Source: Neopestalotiopsis rosae
Lineage: Eukaryota > Ascomycota > Sordariomycetes > Amphisphaeriales > Sporocadaceae
Assembly: GCA_023078685.1 (NCBI GenBank)
Contig: JALGAS010000004.1
Coordinates: 1,178,001-1,242,000, forward strand
Direction: 5' to 3'
DNA: 64,000 bases
Shown: one piece after another, positions 35,700-47,107 of the stretch
Position numbering within the stretch: position 1 is the stretch's first letter
Layout: the number at the start of each line of letters is the position of its first letter
The notes under the pieces: generated by a model
Seen by the model: only the letters and a program-made list of their open reading frames with translations
What the model was told of the DNA's origin: nothing
The model's database searches: none
Translations under genes and position numbers: made by a program

Positions 35700-37098
35700 C
35701 TATTGCACGCCTAGGGCAGCCAGAGCCGCCTTGAGTTCTCGAACAGCTGTGGGTACGTCTTCAAAGTTGAGGGCCGAGATAGCCCACTTGGCATGTTTTT
35801 GTGCCTGCGCCTGCGCCATATCATCGGCATTGTATACAACATTCGTCGGCGGTAGTGGCTGCGGCGTCTGAGCCGCGGGTAACGGTTGAGGAGCTGGTGC
35901 AGAAAACGTCGGAATGGCAGGTTGCTGAGGCGCTGATGGTGGTGGTTGGTAAAAGGATGCAGGAGGCGGCGACTGCATCGTTGGCTGGGTCGGAGGAGGT
36001 GGCTGTTGCGGCGGTTGGAAGGGAGTCGATAAATCTGACGGTGTCGGGCGGTAGAAGCCCTGTGGCGTATCGGGGAGGTTTGGTGCGTCTGGGTTTGATG
36101 GGCTCTGGGCCGATGGCGCCGTAGCTGGCGGGCTGGGGATGCTCACGTCGGGGTCACCCAGCGCAGCCGGTGCCGAGGGTAGCTCCAGAGGCGGGTCATC
36201 GTCGTCTGCTGCCGTCGGCGCCGATGGAAAGTATCCCTCGGGGGTCGGCTGTGTGATGGGAGAGACTTGCTCGGGGGCCGGTGCCGTACCCTGAGGCGGT
36301 GATGTGGGTGCCGAGACAGGTCCTGGCGAGTATGCAGCGCTCCCACCAGCCGCCGAGCTCGGATTCAGATAACCCTTTCCCTCCTCGTCTGGCGCATCTT
36401 CGACGGTGGCAGCCTTGGGCGCCTGACCGGCCATGATTGCTTGTAGCTCGGGGTCATCCTCGTCAACCTTTTCTTCCTCCTCCTCGATTTGGGGGTTGGA
36501 CTCGTTGGGGTCTTTGCCCTCCTTGATCGCGCGCAGTATCCGTGCCGCATTCCACTTGGCGAACTTGATCTTCTTTTCGACCTCAATTCCCGGCGCCCCC
36601 CAGATGTTGATCAGCTGCAGAAACGTCGCGGCGGCTTCAAAGGTGACTGCCGTCTGTTGAGTGACCTTATTGGCCTTGAGGGGTCGCATTGCACGATCTA
36701 GCGTTTCCTGCGCAAATTGCTCGACGTATGCGCGGCCCTCATTATCGTCAAGAATAGCCGTGTTGCCTTGATTGTTTGCTTTCATCTTTGGATTACAAGT
36801 TAGTTGGCGAATCCCATGGTGTAAGGAACGCCACTACACACCTCTTCCAGCTGATCCATCATTGCTGTTGTGAACTGGAGGCATTCCTCATCGGCATTGT
36901 GAAGCTGTTTTGCCAAGATCTGGTTCACCACCCAGTAGTCGCCTATAATTCATTGTAAGTCCCCTATTCCAGTTGAAGTCGACAAGAATACTTACACCAG
37001 TAGGAAACGACTGGTTTTGCGGTTCGAAGCTGATTTCCACGCACGACAAACGGCGTGATGCCCGCCGCCTTGAGCTTTGCGGGGATATTGCTCGCCAT
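35700..37098 (-). CDS. VTA1: VTA1/LIP5, activator of the ESCRT ATPase Vps4
   Basis: Cytosolic endosomal protein that binds ESCRT-III and stimulates Vps4 during multivesicular-body sorting. Exons 37098-36996, 36942-36842 and 36785-35700 give 429 aa. The N-terminal region (about 1-165) is the two-MIT-like Vta1 domain, with MASNIPAKLKAAGITPF, DYWVVNQILAKQL and INIWGAPGIEVEKKIKFAKW. A long Pro/Gln/Ala-rich disordered linker follows (about 185-375). The last 50 residues (DDMAQAQAQKHAKWAISALNFEDVPTAVRELKAAL) form the C-terminal helical Vps4-binding domain. Order and length match fungal Vta1. Confidence 0.95.
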
Positions 37099-37821
37099 GA
37101 TTGAGTTGTCTGTTGCTACTGCTCTTGTCAAGGAATAATGGATTTTGAAATCGTCTGGAGTGTGTGATGAATATCGGATCGTCTGCGACCACGTGCGCAA
37201 ATGCCCAAAGTCGAGTAGAAGTATGTAGGTTGGTTTGCCAGGCAGATGTTATCTGAGACCGAGGCGCATCTCGGAGGTTGATGTCGCCCGCTGCCAGAGC
37301 TGTACCCTTGCGTCTCCCCCCGCCATGGAATGCACATATCCACCCTGAGCGGAACCATGCCGAGAAGCGCTATGCCTTTTTCAGATAGCTCTCCAAGAGC
37401 TCGCGCCACAGTCTGTCATTCAAGCCACTGCATCCATCGTTGCAATTGGCCAGATTTCCGATTGTCAGTGCAACAGTTAACCGTCGCAGGAATCCTCGTG
37501 CCATTTTCCACGCTGGCCTGATTTCCTAATTGAGCAAGAAGACAGGTCAACTCGCAGCTTGAAGCAAAGTGGCCATTTGCTCTCAAAGCTCTCTCTGGGT
37601 CCAGGCTTTGAATACGAGAATCTTCCTTCTATTTCTTTTTCTTTTGTACTTGTCCATCTGCTTCTACGGTCAAGTAAACCACTGCTACTACTGCCAGTGA
37701 ATGGCTCTGAGATAGCCGTTGTCTCTTTCGACTGATTGACTGACACCAGTCTCGCTCTACTGCCACTTTAAACTCCACCCTTACCTACACCTACGCGTAC
37801 TTCCAATTCCGCACCGCCAGC
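37099..37821. other. divergent promoter region of VTA1 and the disulfide isomerase gene
   Basis: No coding sequence is supported. A CT- and CA-rich leader precedes the ATG at 37822. Confidence 0.5.
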
Positions 37822-39381
37822 ATGTATACTTCTAGCCCCACCATTGCCACGATTGCTTTGAGCTTACTGGCAGCTCTTCCGAGCGTGCAAGCTGGTGGTT
37901 TATACACAAAGAATTCGCCCGTGATTCAAGTCGATGCTAAGAACTATGATCGGCTCGTAGCCAAGTCCAACTACACGACTGTATGTCAAGGCGAGAAAAC
38001 CATGGACCCGGCCAGCTCATATGCCTTCCGAGACAAGATACTGACCCATTATTTGTCCTAGGTCGTCGAGTTCTATGCCCCTTGGTGCGGTCACTGCCAG
38101 AACCTCAAGCCTGCATATGAAAAGGCTGCCAAGAACCTTGATGGTCTCGCCCGTGTCGCTGCCGTGAATTGCGACGAGGATGAGAACAAGCCCTTGTGTG
38201 GACAATTTGGTATCCAAGGATTCCCAACTCTCAAGATTGTCCGCCCTGGCAAGAAATATGGCAAGCCCGTGGTCGACGACTACAACGGCCCGCGATCTGC
38301 CAAGGAGATTGTCAGCGCCACTGTCGACAAAATCAACAACCATGTCAAGAAGGTCACGGACAAGGACGTTGAAGGTTTCCTGAGCAAGAACAATGACACG
38401 GCCAAGGCGATTTTGTTCACAGAGAAAGGTACCACGAGCGCATTGCTCAAGAGCATTGCGATTGACTATCTGGACGTTATCCAAGTTGCCCAAATCCGCA
38501 ACAAGGAGAGCAAGGCCAACGAGATCTTTGGTATTGAAAGTTACCCTTCCTTGGTTCTTCTGCCCGGTGGCGACAAGCCCTCTGTCCTCTACGATGGAGA
38601 AATGAAGAAGGAGGGAATGATCAAGTTTCTTTCCCAAGTCGCCGAGCCAAACCCTGTTACCGGTGCTGAAAAGGCCAAGGCCAAGAAGGACAAGAAGGAG
38701 AAGCCAGCTAAGAAGACAGAGCCCAAGAGCGAAGAGCCAGAGGCTGCAGAAGCGCCCGCTCCCTCCAGCGAACCCACTCCAGAGGCCAAGGCTGCAACAA
38801 AGGAGCCCCTTGCCTTGACTGGTGTCATTGATAATGCGATTGAGCTTACCAAGGCATGCTTGAATCCCAAGGCTGGTACATGTGTCCTGGCATTCGTACC
38901 CAAGGACCATGGCGAAGATGCCGACAAGGCTCTTGAGGGTCTTCGTGGGGTAGGCATCAAGTATGATGGCCCTGTTGCTCGACGAGTATTCCCCTTCTAC
39001 GAGGTTCACACAGATGACGCCAACGTCGCTTCAATGCTTGAGAGTTTCCACCTCGAAAACAAGGTGGAGATTGTAGCAATCAACGGCAAGCGTGGATGGT
39101 GGAGATTGTACGAGGGTGATCACTCCCATGACAGCCTAATGACTTGGATCGACACTATCCGCCTGAATGAGGGTGGCAAGAGAAAGCTGCCTGAGATCAA
39201 GATCTTTGTCCAGGAGGAAAATGACCCAATCACCGAGGGAACTGTCGAGGTCAAGATTGAGGAAGAAGTCACGGTTGAGGCTGGTGAGGCTGAGCCAGAA
39301 AGCACATCTACTTCATGGCAGGGCGCAGAGCCAACTCCCGAGGCCACTGAAGCAGTCGAGCACGAGCGCGATGAGCTATAG
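37822..39381 (+). CDS. ER protein disulfide isomerase, MPD1-like
   Basis: Forms and rearranges disulfides in the ER lumen. Exons 37822-37980 and 38062-39381 give 492 aa. A signal peptide spans residues 1-24. The first thioredoxin domain has the active site APWCGHC (C62, C65), and a second thioredoxin-like region without CxxC follows (about 155-275). A Lys/Glu/Pro/Ala-rich charged hinge (about 283-335) leads to a C-terminal domain and an acidic tail. It ends in HERDEL, a KDEL/HDEL-type retrieval signal. One active domain plus a long charged hinge resembles fungal MPD1/PDI-A6-type proteins rather than classical four-domain PDI. The intron falls just before the active-site strand. Confidence 0.93.
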
Positions 39382-39656
39382 TTGGCGCACGGAACAGGAG
39401 ACATGGTTTGGAGATGTACAAAATTGGTGACTTTGATAGTAAAGGACAAAAACATCAGAAATGCTCTTATTGACCAAACGTTTGTCTGATCTCTCGTGTG
39501 ACGCCAAACGCCTGACCCCTTTTGTCTAGAACCTCATACCCTTCCAACGCCTTGTAAATGCTCTGCAGATCTAGGGTATCTACAGCTAGGAATGCTTGTA
39601 TCAATGCCTGATGCGCAATCTTGGTAATATCTCTGCAACTTCCAGAAATACTTTCC

Positions 39657-40478
39657 CTACTCGAGATCCATATCCACAATGTCTCCCTTTTGGACGGCTC
39701 CCTCTCTCACCATCTTGGCTCCCTTTTCTCTCACCACGTCGTCCAGAAAGTTTCTGACCCATCTGCACCCATCAGCCGCAACAGCCATCATGCCTTCCAG
39801 TCTTCCGATCTGGACTCTGCTCTCGCACACCAGCACAGCCACCTTGTCACTCGCGCCGAGCGTGGCCATGGTGAGGAAGGGCAACTCCTGCTCCTCCTGC
39901 TGATTGAGATCGAGGAGCGGGTCGGCGCCCTCGTCGTTGGCGGCGTGGGAGCTCGTGGACCCGGCGGTGCAGGCGGCCAGGTAGTCGGTCATGGGGATGC
40001 CCGAGTCGATGAGGGCGAGGGTGGCGGCGTTGAGGAGGGCGGCCAGCAGGCTGCCGTCCTGGGACAGCACGTGCAGCGAGACGGCAATGGTGGACCGCGG
40101 GTACAGGTGCAGGTGCAGGGTGCCGGCGAGGGCCTTGGCGATGGTGGCCTGCAGCTCCTGCGTGCGCTTGTCGGTGCGGCTGCGCTTCTTGCGGTCGACG
40201 GTGCTGAAGCCGCCCACGACGACGCTCACGGCCACCTCGGCGCTGTTGGGGCCCGGGCCCTGGGCCGTCGAGGCCGAGGACGACTGCGCCGCCCGCCGCG
40301 CCGATTCCGACGGCCCCGTCACGATGCACATTACTTTGGTGTTGCCCATCTCCAGGTACGACGAGCCGTCGGCGGCAGCCTGGGTTCTGATCGAGGCGTG
40401 CTGCCGGCGCAGGTCGTTCCAGCGCCGGCCGTCGACGCGCAGCAGCGCTAGGTTGTAGGTCGATGTATCGAGGGGCAT
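39657..40478 (-). CDS. SKI6: RRP41/SKI6, RNase PH-like subunit of the RNA exosome
   Basis: Structural ring subunit of the 3'-5' exosome (nucleus and cytoplasm), used in rRNA processing and mRNA decay. Intronless, 273 aa. Signature blocks of the RRP41 branch are visible: LLRVDGRRWNDLRR at the N-terminus, ADGSSYLEMGNTKVMCIV, and the C-terminal ATLGASDKVAVLVCESR. An insertion rich in Ser/Ala (about 62-78) and an Asp/Glu/Gln loop (about 188-200) make it slightly longer than the yeast protein. No membrane or targeting signal. The gene has a distinctly GC-rich core (about 39900-40450). Confidence 0.93.
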   Translation of the reverse strand: MPLDTSTYNLALLRVDGRRWNDLRRQHASIRTQAAADGSSYLEMGNTKVMCIVTGPSESARRAAQSSSASTAQGPGPNSAEVAVSVVVGGFSTVDRKKRSRTDKRTQELQATIAKALAGTLHLHLYPRSTIAVSLHVLSQDGSLLAALLNAATLALIDSGIPMTDYLAACTAGSTSSHAANDEGADPLLDLNQQEEQELPFLTMATLGASDKVAVLVCESRVQIGRLEGMMAVAADGCRWVRNFLDDVVREKGAKMVREGAVQKGDIVDMDLE

Positions 40479-41227
40479 CTTGGAGGATGTGAGGATATCT
40501 CCCGTGCTAAAGGGCTGATTAGGGAGGCTGCGATGGTTCCCGGGGCCGACAATGACGAATGGGCAAAGTTAAGAAATTATTCTTTTTCTGAAGCTTGACG
40601 GAGCTTGACGAACTCGATGCTTGGGAAATTTCATGGCGGGGCAATTTAGCGCCAAAGTGGGATGGCTTGAATGGATCCTGGATAGGTGAATAACCTGGGG
40701 TCAGTGTGGGATAGTCGCATCTAATGTAACGAGCACTGGACAAACTTGATCGAGGCATAATGAGAGACGTATTTCATGCAATGTTGATTACAAGTGGCCA
40801 GAAACGTGGATTATACAAATATAGCCTCTAATCAAGAACAAGAAGCAATAAGGGTAGAGGAGAATATTTGAGAAGATTACATCAAGACAGAGCAGATCAT
40901 ATTACAATGATTCTACCACTGGGCACGTAGTTATAACAGGCGTTCATCAAGACCACTAGCTGAAATCCAGAGAATATATTTTTTTTCAGATTCTCTTGTA
41001 TGAAACCTAAAACACACCAAACAGGAGTTTTTCGACTTTCTAGATACTGTCCGGGATCTTATTATCCTGATGAGCTGCCATACGTGTACAGGATTGCCCC
41101 TCTCGGGTTTGTACCTACGCTAGGCTAGGCATGGTGTTAAATCAGATCCCGACATTCCGCGAAGAAGCGAACCTGGGCTTCACCTTCAACCCGGTACAGT
41201 ATCTGAACCCGTTGAGAGAGTCTCGCC
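40479..41227. other. divergent promoter region of SKI6 and a Zn2Cys6 gene
   Basis: No gene is supported. Moderately AT-rich with an A/T run near 40978. Confidence 0.5.
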
Positions 41228-42937
41228 ATGGAGAACAATGAAGGGTCCAATGATGAGGGTCCTCCTCCCAAACGCACGAGACGACTTGGGCCAACCTCCC
41301 GAGGAACGACGTCGTATACTCGGACACGGGCGGTGACTGCATGTCAGGTCTGCCGCAGCCGAAGAACCAAATGCGACAATAAGAAACCAAAATGCTCCTT
41401 TTGCGAGCGCACTGGAGCAGAATGTGTCACGGCTCCGAATGAAATGTCAACTTTTGATCCGGCAAGTCTGAGAATTCTGGAACGACTGGATGAACTGCAA
41501 ACTCAGTTGACACACTCTATTGAGACAAACAATCGGCCAGCGCTCGGAAACCTTGTGGAGGATTCAGCTCGGCCTTTCCAGCAACGGCATCATTTATTCA
41601 CGGGCAACTTGCAAGCAATATTGGAATGGGATGTGATCAAGGGATACTGGGAAGCTATACCAGATCGCAGTACAGCTTCTCGTCCAGTATCTGAGACGAT
41701 TATGCACACTACATCAACGCTGCACATTGAATTGGATCCTAGCGCTTGTGATCACCTTCTTGACAATTTCTTCTCTTTCGATCATATTAAAAATCCCATT
41801 CTCTCCGAGCATTCGACACGTCGATTGGTGAAAAGGGTCTTTTCTGAGGGAATTGGTTGGGACGAAGAGTCATGCCTGGCACTCATCATATGTGCCAATG
41901 GAGCGATTGCACGCTCATTTTGTGCCGAGTCCATGTCAACTGCTGAAATAAGGCAGTCGCAGGGGCCAGCACTGTACCAAGCTGCACAGAAACGTCTGGG
42001 GATCGTCATGGCGAGCCATGGCTTGATTGCGGCGCAGTGTCTGTTTCTCTTTGGAGTATACAAGATGTGTATGCTACAACCACATGACGCGTGGAGAATG
42101 TTTCTCCAGGCTCTCGCCGCGTGTCAGCAGTTCGACTTCTTGACCACTGAACCCGAACCTTCTAGCCCGCTGGCCTCGGCTCATGCTGAAGAGTGCATAT
42201 ATTGGTCCTGCTGGAAGTCGGAAAGGGAACTTCGATGGGTTCTCACACTACCGGATTTTGGAGAGTTGGCGAATGATCATCCGAAATCATTCCCCAGTTT
42301 ACCAGAGACTCTCGATGAAGGAGAGCAGTTGACTGGATGGTATTTTTACCTGTCCGAGATATCTCTTTGGCGTCTATCCACAAGGGCGAGAAGAGAAATG
42401 GAGACATTTTATTCCAAATCAGACAATCACCGTCTTGAGAGCCTAGTGGGCTTGAGTCTCGAACTTGAGGATAAAGGCACCGAATGGTCCCAGTCGCTCG
42501 CGCCAGCCGTCAATCTCGACTTCTTCGATGACCACGACGAAAGCGAGGTGCTTAGATTCATTCTCCGCGGCCATGTCACAAGCTATCACGAAGCAATTTG
42601 GTGGCCTTTTGTGCATGCCGTGATAAATCAGGACAATACATCGCCGTCGGTAGCTTCGTGTGCGGCAAAAGGCTTGGCCATCCATCTGCAGTGTTTAATC
42701 ATTAACCGATCAGGATTTCGCTATAGACATCACGGGACCTGGCTGCTCCTACAATCATGTCTAAGGAGTGCCCTCGTTCTTCTAGCTGCCTCGAAAAGCG
42801 AGATAGCTGCCAAATTGTTGCCAGCGGCCTGGGAGGCACCTGTACAAGAAACTATTGACATGCTTCGTTATTGGCAAAATGAAAATGTGGGTGCCAGCGA
42901 TAGTATTATAGCGCTATTAGAAAATCTCTCCATATAA
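41228..42937 (+). CDS. Zn2Cys6 transcription factor
   Basis: Single exon, 569 aa. The zinc cluster spans residues 39-66 (ACQVCRSRRTKCDNKKPKCSFC...C), preceded by a basic Arg-rich patch that can serve as a nuclear signal. A short Leu-rich helix (RILERLDELQTQL, about 82-95) follows. The remainder is the fungal regulator middle-homology region, including HLLDNFFSFDHIKNPIL, CLALIICANGAIA and YWSCWKSERELRW. Proteins with this layout are poorly characterised. The nearest co-directional gene is the GH5 hydrolase 330 bp downstream, a possible but unproven target. An intronless gene is somewhat unusual among fungal regulators of this size. Confidence 0.9.
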   Translation: MENNEGSNDEGPPPKRTRRLGPTSRGTTSYTRTRAVTACQVCRSRRTKCDNKKPKCSFCERTGAECVTAPNEMSTFDPASLRILERLDELQTQLTHSIETNNRPALGNLVEDSARPFQQRHHLFTGNLQAILEWDVIKGYWEAIPDRSTASRPVSETIMHTTSTLHIELDPSACDHLLDNFFSFDHIKNPILSEHSTRRLVKRVFSEGIGWDEESCLALIICANGAIARSFCAESMSTAEIRQSQGPALYQAAQKRLGIVMASHGLIAAQCLFLFGVYKMCMLQPHDAWRMFLQALAACQQFDFLTTEPEPSSPLASAHAEECIYWSCWKSERELRWVLTLPDFGELANDHPKSFPSLPETLDEGEQLTGWYFYLSEISLWRLSTRARREMETFYSKSDNHRLESLVGLSLELEDKGTEWSQSLAPAVNLDFFDDHDESEVLRFILRGHVTSYHEAIWWPFVHAVINQDNTSPSVASCAAKGLAIHLQCLIINRSGFRYRHHGTWLLLQSCLRSALVLLAASKSEIAAKLLPAAWEAPVQETIDMLRYWQNENVGASDSIIALLENLSI

Positions 42938-43268
42938 TAAATATAATTTTATCAAAGTCAAAAGCGTATGACTCGATGCGTCCCTATGGGAACTGAGTGG
43001 TGAAATTCTGATAGCTTTTCATTGGCTCTGATTATAGTGCACCTCATGATGCATTGCAGGGGTCTCTCATCCATTTCGCGGAGTATCGGGCTCATTCCGT
43101 TGGCTTGGAAATGTAGACTTACCCCGACATACCAAATCTACGATATAAGATGGGCGCCGAACCCAGACAGAATATCGTATTCGTCTTGCATAGTCATAAT
43201 TGAGTCACTGAAGCAGTAATTCATTCGACCTTCTATTTCTCTCTTATTGCTTGAAAAGCGGCATCAAC
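42938..43268. other. short spacer upstream of the GH5 gene
   Basis: Contains the 3' end of the Zn2Cys6 gene's transcript and the GH5 promoter. Nothing else is recognised. Confidence 0.5.
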
Positions 43269-44732
43269 ATGGCGGCAAACACCAGTTCTGAGACGGCCGC
43301 CACCAGGAAACCATGCTCCCTCCTCCGCGTGCAAGGGACTGACATTGTGGACAGCGACGGTGTCAGAGTGATCCTCAAGGGCGCAGGACTCGGTGGACAC
43401 ATGAACATGGAGAACTTCATAACAGGCTATCCGGGGCATGAACACGAGCACCGCAAAGCAATGCTTAAAGCCATGGGACCAGAAAAGTACAAGTTCTTCT
43501 TTGACCGGTTCATCGACTATTTCTTCACAGATGCGGACGCCGAGTTCTTTGCCTCTCTGGGCCTGAACTGCATCCGCGTACCATTCAACTATAGACACTT
43601 TGAGGACGACATGAATCCACGGGCTTACAAGGAAGAAGGGTTTGCCATGCTCGACAGGATTGTGCAGCGCTGCGCCAAGCATAATCTCTACGTGATACTC
43701 GACCTGCACGCGGCGCCAGGTGGGCAGAATCAGGACTGGCATTCCGACTCTGGCATCAACAAGGCCCTGTTCTGGGAGTTCAAGGACTTTCAGGACCGCG
43801 CCATTGATCTCTGGGTTGAGCTGGCCAAGAGATACCGGGGCAACCCTTATATTGCCGGATACAATCCGCTCAATGAGCCCGCCGACCCCGAGCACACCAG
43901 GTTAGTAGACTGGTACGCTCGTGTGGAAAAGGCGATTCGAGCAGTCGATGCGGACCACATCTTATTCCTCGAGGGAAACACGTATGCCATGGATTTCACG
44001 AGATTTCCCTCCGAGGCCTTGCCCAACTGCGTCTACGCATGCCACGACTACGCCATGATGGGATTTCCTGTCCCGGAGCAGTTCGAGGGCACGCTGGAGC
44101 AAAAGGAGAAGCTGCGGAGCCAGTTTGAGCGCAAGGCGGCGTACATGAAGCAGCAAAACGTGCCCATCTGGAACGGCGAATGGGGCCCGGTATACGAGGA
44201 CCCCCGCAAGATTGGCGCCGACGCGGCAGCCACCATCAACGCCAAGCGCTTCGCCCTGCTCCGGGAGCAGCTCAACATCTACCGCGACTCGGACGCGAGC
44301 TGGAGCATCTGGCTGTACAAGGACATTGGCTACCAAGGGATGGTGTACCTGGACCCCGAGTCCCCCTACATGAAGCTCATTGAGCCCTTCCTGCAGAAAA
44401 AGGCCCAGTGCGCGCTCGACTTTTGGGGCTGGCAGGACGACGGCGTCAAGCACATTTACGATCCCTTCATCGCGGCGCTCGAGGACATGGTGCCGGAAAA
44501 GTACCGCAAGCAGCACTATCCCAATATCTGGCCGTTTGCACAGCACATTACCCGGGCGGTGCGCAACTGCGTGTTGAGCGAGTTTCTGAGCGACGAGTTT
44601 GCCGAGCTGTTTGCGGACAAGACCGAGGCGGAGCTGGAGGCGCTTGCGGCGAGCTTCAAGCTGGAGAATTGCATTATGCGAGACGGACTTAATCAGAACC
44701 TCAGGGAAGACGCGATCTTGTCCACCTCATAA
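43269..44732 (+). CDS. GH5 glycoside hydrolase, probable beta-glucanase/glucosidase
   Basis: Intronless, 487 aa, with no signal peptide, so it is probably intracellular. The TIM-barrel GH5 fold is shown by GLNCIRVPFNYRHFED, LYVILDLHAAPGGQN, the acid/base NPLNEP (E203) and the nucleophile WNGEWGP (E304). Trp/Tyr-rich sugar-binding segments (SIWLYKDIGYQG) precede a helical C-terminal extension. The opening LKGAGLGGHMNMENFITGYPGHE differs from the secreted exo-1,3-glucanase (GH5_9) opening. Subfamily and substrate are open: beta-glucan, glycolipid or steryl glucoside are all possible for non-secreted fungal GH5. A steryl-glucoside link to the glucosyltransferase at 17-21 kb is speculation only. 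Confidence 0.9.
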   Translation: MAANTSSETAATRKPCSLLRVQGTDIVDSDGVRVILKGAGLGGHMNMENFITGYPGHEHEHRKAMLKAMGPEKYKFFFDRFIDYFFTDADAEFFASLGLNCIRVPFNYRHFEDDMNPRAYKEEGFAMLDRIVQRCAKHNLYVILDLHAAPGGQNQDWHSDSGINKALFWEFKDFQDRAIDLWVELAKRYRGNPYIAGYNPLNEPADPEHTRLVDWYARVEKAIRAVDADHILFLEGNTYAMDFTRFPSEALPNCVYACHDYAMMGFPVPEQFEGTLEQKEKLRSQFERKAAYMKQQNVPIWNGEWGPVYEDPRKIGADAAATINAKRFALLREQLNIYRDSDASWSIWLYKDIGYQGMVYLDPESPYMKLIEPFLQKKAQCALDFWGWQDDGVKHIYDPFIAALEDMVPEKYRKQHYPNIWPFAQHITRAVRNCVLSEFLSDEFAELFADKTEAELEALAASFKLENCIMRDGLNQNLREDAILSTS

Positions 44733-45616
44733 TAATGATCCACCAGCCGGCGGTCGGTGGACGGATGGAGAAAGAAGGATGAGAAGAAGGAAAGAAGTCG
44801 AAAGAACAGTTCGAGAAGGCACGTGGCAAGCCTGTTGGTCCGCTCGACTGATCGCTATCTTGGACTCTGTTTGGCAACTGACTTGGTGTTTTGCAGTACC
44901 ACATCCCCACCGAGGGGTCATTGATGGCTCAATTTGGGGCGCCTCACTCTAGTCTGCGGTAGCGCCGGGATTGCCTTAATCATGCTAAGGATTTCCATTA
45001 GTTTACCATATACTAATGTATTTATAACCTCAATCAAAGACATGATGAAATGCCAGAGTATACGTGAATAGATTTCTCTACACAAGTAGTCTGACCTGTC
45101 CCCGGCGAGATGTCTCCGGCACTTTCCCTTCTCGATGCCGACGTATAAGTCAGTAAAAGTATACTATTTCTACAGGGTCAACGAGGTAGCATCCAGTGCG
45201 GCACTCCCCTGTCACTGAACTCCGCACATGGCATGACACTGGCAAACACTGGAGAAGTTTAAGAGAACTAAATGACGTGTGAGACCCATTTCAACGTCAA
45301 GCTCCTACAGGGTTCCCCAGTGGGACCAGCTTGTGAACAACGGCCTCGACGGAAGTTTTCCATCATTGTCCCTCCTTACAAATCGCAGGGGAAACTTGTG
45401 GCCATCGTGGGGTAGTCGACGGGAGAGAGGGAAAAGTTAGATAATCCGGCTATCCGAGGCTGTACATACTCGGCTATAAAGACTATCAAGACCCTTGACA
45501 TTCATAATATCCTTCTCCATGTACTAGTGCTTGTACGTTTTTATACCCAAACTTGATCTAAAACAATTACTGCATTCTTCTTTTCTTTGCAACTTAATCA
45601 ACAACACACATACACA
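44733..45616. other. intergenic region with the oxidoreductase promoter
   Basis: No gene is supported. A TATA box at 45475-45481 serves the next gene. Confidence 0.5.
45475..45481 (+). promoter_or_regulatory. TATA box of the MDR oxidoreductase gene
   Basis: TATAAAG lies about 140 bp upstream of the ATG at 45617, before a leader ending in CACACATACACA. Confidence 0.5.
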
Positions 45617-46853
45617 ATGGCCGCTCCCACAACAATGAAGCAATGGGCGATCCAGGGCACCAAGGACGACTTCAACGGTCTCAAATATGAGGATGCCCCC
45701 GTGCCCAAGGTCGGAGAGAACGAGGTCCTGGTCAAGTTGCAGGGTGCATCTCTGAACTACCGTGACCTGATCATTCCCAAGGTGCGTTAAGGAACGACAC
45801 ATTGCAAGTCAGGTCCGTTGTCTAACCGACCGATCTATTCAGGGCTTCTACCCTTTCCCGACCAACTTCCCCGTTGTTGGCGGATCCGATGGTGCTGGAG
45901 AGATTGTCGAGGTCGGCTCCAAGGTTCAGCAGTGGAAGAAGGGTGACAAGGTCGTCACCCTCTTCAACCAGGGCCACCAGTTCGGCCCCGTCACTCAGGC
46001 CGCAGCCCAGACTGGTCTCGGTGGTGTCCTGGACGGAACTCTGCGCCAGTTTGGTGTCTTCAACGAGAACGGTCTCGTTCGCGCTCCCAAGAACTTGGAC
46101 TTCGTCGAGTCTAGCACCTTGACCTGCGCTGGTCTTACGAGCTGGGTAAGTAGCAGTCATATCCCGTACGTCTGTGACAAACGGTGAGATTACTAACTTC
46201 AAACGCAATTTCCAGAATGCTCTCTACGGCTTGAAGCCTCTAAAGCCCGGTGAGACGGTGCTCGTACAAGGAACCGGCGGTGTAAGCATGTTTGCCCTCC
46301 AGTTCGCCAAGGCGGCCGGCGCCACCGTCATCGCCACCACGTCGTCCAAGGAGAAGGGCGAGGTGCTCAAGCAGCTCGGCGCCGACCACGTCATCAACTA
46401 CAAGGAGGACGCCGACTGGGGCAAGACGGCCCGCGGCCTCACCACCAACGGCCAGGGCGTCGACCACATCATCGAGGTCGGCGGCGCCGGCACGCTCGAG
46501 CAGAGCCTGGCGGCCATCCGCTTCGAGGGCGTCATCAGCATCATTGGCTTCCTCGGCGGCGCCAAGCCAAAGTCCTCCATCCTCGAGGTCCTGAACAACA
46601 TTTGCACCACCCGCGGCGTCTACGTCGGCTCCAAGGCCCAGATGCAGGAGATGGTCGCCGCCATTGAGGCCAACAACATCCACCCTGTCGTTGACAAGAA
46701 GATCTTCACTCTGGAGCAGACTCGTGAGGCGTACGAGTACATGGTAAGTAACGACCGCATAGATTGCGCTTTCATGTGAATTATCGTGCTAACCAATTTC
46801 TCTTACAGTGGAAGCAATCTCACTTTGGCAAGGTCGGCATCAAGATTGAGTAA
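45617..46853 (+). CDS. zinc-independent MDR alcohol dehydrogenase/quinone-oxidoreductase-like enzyme
   Basis: NAD(P)H-dependent medium-chain reductase. Exons 45617-45781, 45843-46145, 46216-46743 and 46809-46853 give 346 aa, all in phase 0. The N-terminal GroES-like domain has SLNYRDLIIPKG and PVVGGSDGAGEIVEVG. The Rossmann domain has VLVQGTGGVSMFALQFAKAAGA, and the C-terminus is FGKVGIKIE. The catalytic and structural zinc Cys residues of classical alcohol dehydrogenases are missing, matching the zinc-type ADH-like or quinone-reductase branch common in fungi. The last exon encodes only 14 residues. The third exon is strikingly GC-rich. Substrate unknown. Confidence 0.92.
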
Positions 46854-47107
46854 ATTTAGCGTTTAAGATACCATTACAATAGCAAGCAAATAATCGATTG
46901 AACCTCAAATTTGATGTGCAATGCATAATGTAATGTACAGTTGATTGTTGTCGAGGGAATGGTTTGTACAAAGGCCCAGGTCCCGAAAAACACGCACCGC
47001 TAACACGCAGAAACTAGCCAACATGATCCAAGAGATATTCTCTTGAATCACCAGTACAAGACTCGGGTTTGTGTACCCGGCGACATGGAAGCCCAGCCGA
47101 CGTTTGC

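Noticed and set aside
38017..39009. 330-codon frame on the minus strand
   Set aside because: Antisense shadow of the disulfide isomerase gene, with no domain of its own.
39621..40451. 276-codon frame on the plus strand, opposite SKI6
   Set aside because: Very Gly/Val/Arg-rich translation, as expected from a GC-rich reversed codon pattern. SKI6 on the other strand explains the sequence.
43233..43895. 220-codon minus-strand frame at the start of the GH5 gene
   Set aside because: Shadow of the GH5 reading frame. The catalytic motifs are on the plus strand.
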